Source: Prostheceraeus crozeri (Eukaryota; Platyhelminthes; Polycladida; Euryleptidae). From it: a stretch of DNA of 64,000 bases. Location of the stretch: contig CAJQUW010001636.1 in assembly GCA_907163375.1 (NCBI GenBank), positions 558,001-622,000 of the forward strand, given 5' to 3'. Both the position numbers and the translations under genes were made by a program. Shown here one piece after another: positions 62,440 to 64,000 of the stretch (positions are counted from its first letter, which is position 1; every line of letters begins with the position of its first letter). The notes beneath the pieces are model-generated. The model ran no database searches. It was not told the origin of the DNA and saw only the letters and a list, made by a program, of their open reading frames with translations.

Positions 62440-63015
62440 AGTCGATGTGTCACGACCGGTTTCAGTCTATTTCAGACCATCTTCAGGTGTATGTACAGAC
62501 ATGGATAAATCGACTTATATACTAAAATGATTAAAACTAAAGGAGAAGTGATCAGTAAAATTTCGTCGGTCACAGAAATTGCGAAGGTCACAGAAGGACC
62601 CTCAGCTTGTATGACGAATCGTGTTCATTCAATGTTCTGTCAGTGCTATGGCAAAGTGCGATACTTTCAGCTATTTTCGTGTACTTGGTTTTGTAGATTA
62701 TCGTAAAATCGTCAAAGTCCGCATTGTGCAAATGTTTAGAAATTTCAGTTTCATTAGGAATGCCGCGAATATGTTCTTTCATTTTAGTGTAGAGATGACG
62801 CTTAGTCTCACCAATATAGCTGCTTGAGCACAGCTTACAGGAAAATTTATAAACTACATCAGAGGAGAGACTAAACTTCAACCTGTCTTTGTTTGGAAAA
62901 AGGTAAGCAGTCTTAGGAGTCCTGTAAGAAACAATAATTTTATGATTCGCTGGAAGGAATTTGTTCAAACTATCAATAGTCTTTCTAGTTTGGCTCTCAA
63001 GACTTTTGACAAAAG
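62440..63015 (-). pseudogene. Penelope-like element, GIY-YIG endonuclease and 3' end
   Basis: A 126-codon frame (62968-62588) has YKFSCKLCSSSYIGETKRH, the GIY-YIG core with Cys ligands, then a KEHIRG helix, an ISKHLHNAD His motif and EIES-like KIAESIAL. The frame is open upstream to about 63015, where it ends at the start of the opposite PLE. A hammerhead-like motif lies at 62451-62487. Confidence 0.75.
62451..62487 (-). ncRNA. Hammerhead-ribozyme-like motif of the PLE
   Basis: On the minus strand: CTGAAGA, a hairpin GGTCT / AGACT, then GAAACCGGTCGTG. This has the order of the hammerhead core (CUGANGA, stem II, GAAA) with one change in the CUGAUGA strand. Same position relative to the endonuclease as at 2676-2720. 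Confidence 0.45.
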
Positions 63016-63056
63016 GCTTGTTGCTGTGGCAACAGCATCAAGCAACATGGACAAGT

Positions 63057-64000
63057 ATGGTCACAATAATTCAACACTACAACAAGAAGAAACTCCAGCA
63101 AATCTCAATTCGACATAACAAGAAATTCCAAAATCTAATCAACAGAACAGGGCGGTGTAATTCACCTTCAAATGTGGATGGTAGCGGCATCGTCAACATC
63201 AGCAGTCATGAACTCAGTCTAGAAGAAACCCAGGCTCTTAGGTTGGGCTTTTCCATGTGCTGGCCTCAAAAGGTCAATGCGCTTGATGTAAAAACAGAAA
63301 CTGAAGTGGTTTTCAACAATATTGCGAAAGTAAGTTTGAGTAAGGAAGATGAGGATCGTGTTCGTTCCAAATTCAAGTCTTTAGCTTACACTTACATTAA
63401 TGACAAGTCTCGCCAAAAGTTCTTGACTGATAAAATCAAAACTCTCCGTACTTTAGCGAAAAATAAAAACCTTCACGTTACCAAGTTTGACAAAGGTAAC
63501 GGCGTGTGTATTATGGATAAACACAAGTATAATGATAAAATTCATGAAATTCTGAGTGATCGCAGCAAATTCAAAAATTTGAAACCGTCTACCAAAGACA
63601 AAAGTCAATTCATTATTGCGGAGGAGAGGTTCAACCGTAGCCTGTCTGATTTAAAGAAAAAAGGCAAACTTCCAGAAAGTGTTTATAGTGAAGTTAGAAG
63701 CACTGGTAGTCAGCCAGCTAGGCTCTATGGCCTGCCTAAAATACACAAATCGCGCACCGATCCGCCTTTACGGCCTATTTTAAGTATGCCAAAAGCCTAC
63801 AATGCTAGCCTAAGTAGGTGTTTGAATCAAATTCTGAAACCATACATTCCTCGCTCTTTAGAGCTGAAAGACTCCTTCGAATTCGTTGATTCGATCAAAG
63901 ATATTTCTCATGACCATTTTTATATGGTTTCGTATGACGTAGTGAGCTTATTTCCGAGTATTCCTCTCGATGATACTTTCAATCATATTTGTAGTCTAAT
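63057..64000 (+). CDS. Penelope-like element reverse transcriptase, partial (runs off window)
   Basis: An open frame of 314 codons from ATG 63057 to the window end. Motifs in order: a Cys/Asn-rich start, LSLEETQALRLGFSM, VTKFDKGNGVCIMD (the DKGN motif of PLEs), RLYGLPKIHK, LRPILSMP and MVSYDVVSLFPSIPL (palm motif A). No stop or frameshift within the visible part, so this may be a young copy. The YxDD motif and endonuclease would lie beyond the window. Confidence 0.85.
   Translation, partial: MVTIIQHYNKKKLQQISIRHNKKFQNLINRTGRCNSPSNVDGSGIVNISSHELSLEETQALRLGFSMCWPQKVNALDVKTETEVVFNNIAKVSLSKEDEDRVRSKFKSLAYTYINDKSRQKFLTDKIKTLRTLAKNKNLHVTKFDKGNGVCIMDKHKYNDKIHEILSDRSKFKNLKPSTKDKSQFIIAEERFNRSLSDLKKKGKLPESVYSEVRSTGSQPARLYGLPKIHKSRTDPPLRPILSMPKAYNASLSRCLNQILKPYIPRSLELKDSFEFVDSIKDISHDHFYMVSYDVVSLFPSIPLDDTFNHICSL

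Noticed and set aside
1-64000. CRISPR arrays, tRNA or rRNA genes
   Set aside because: No regularly spaced short repeats of CRISPR type, and no tRNA or rRNA signature seen; the window is animal genomic DNA.

Overview
This is a stretch of invertebrate animal genome: AT-rich, with GT-AG introns, TATA/initiator promoters, AATAAA signals, Penelope-like and RTE retrotransposons, a mariner transposon and two virus-like Polinton/Maverick elements. I see no host gene I would defend. The sequence does not fix the species; a marine invertebrate or arthropod is only a guess.

Layout. 1-4497: intergenic DNA and the 3' part of a minus-strand Penelope-like element (PLE), itself split by a foldback element (2961-3689). 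4498-25616: Polinton A, inserted in the PLE reverse transcriptase gene with a perfect 6-bp target duplication (CATATC). 25617-27010: the rest of that PLE, also holding a 495-bp non-autonomous element. 27011-30700: no recognisable genes. 30700-31447 and 53747-54790: an RTE-type retrotransposon cut by Polinton B (31448-53746, target duplication AGCGTG). 56696-58109: a complete mariner element of the DD41D type with an open transposase. 62440-64000: two PLE pieces placed head to head; the second runs off the window.

The Polintons share one gene order. The left third is mostly rightward: a zinc/coiled-coil protein, then a spliced protein-primed type DNA polymerase B with zinc fingers. A small acidic gene and a doubtful antisense gene point the other way. 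The right two thirds are a compact, mostly leftward block: two related large proteins of unknown role, an adenain-like protease, a major capsid protein candidate (F54H12.2 family), an arginine-rich core-like protein, two small basic proteins with hydrophobic parts, a chromodomain integrase, a Cys-rich protein, an A32-type packaging ATPase, two RING-like proteins, a DEDDh exonuclease candidate and a spliced terminal gene. A short rightward island inside this block carries two paralogous small proteins and a TATA-binding-protein (TBP) like gene.

Most unusual points: (1) the TBP-like gene, broken in both copies but clear in copy B; (2) a 139-bp module at the 3' end of the first gene that holds a near-consensus histone-mRNA-type stem-loop; in copy B it is present three times and separates two extra small genes, each with its own TATA box and TCATTC initiator; (3) two genes at opposite ends that start with the same design, an ATG followed at once by a 67-bp intron; (4) the copies are mosaics, nearly identical over most of their length but clearly diverged over the first gene and polB. 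Both copies carry lesions in polB and integrase, mostly at different sites, so neither looks autonomous, but many other genes remain open.
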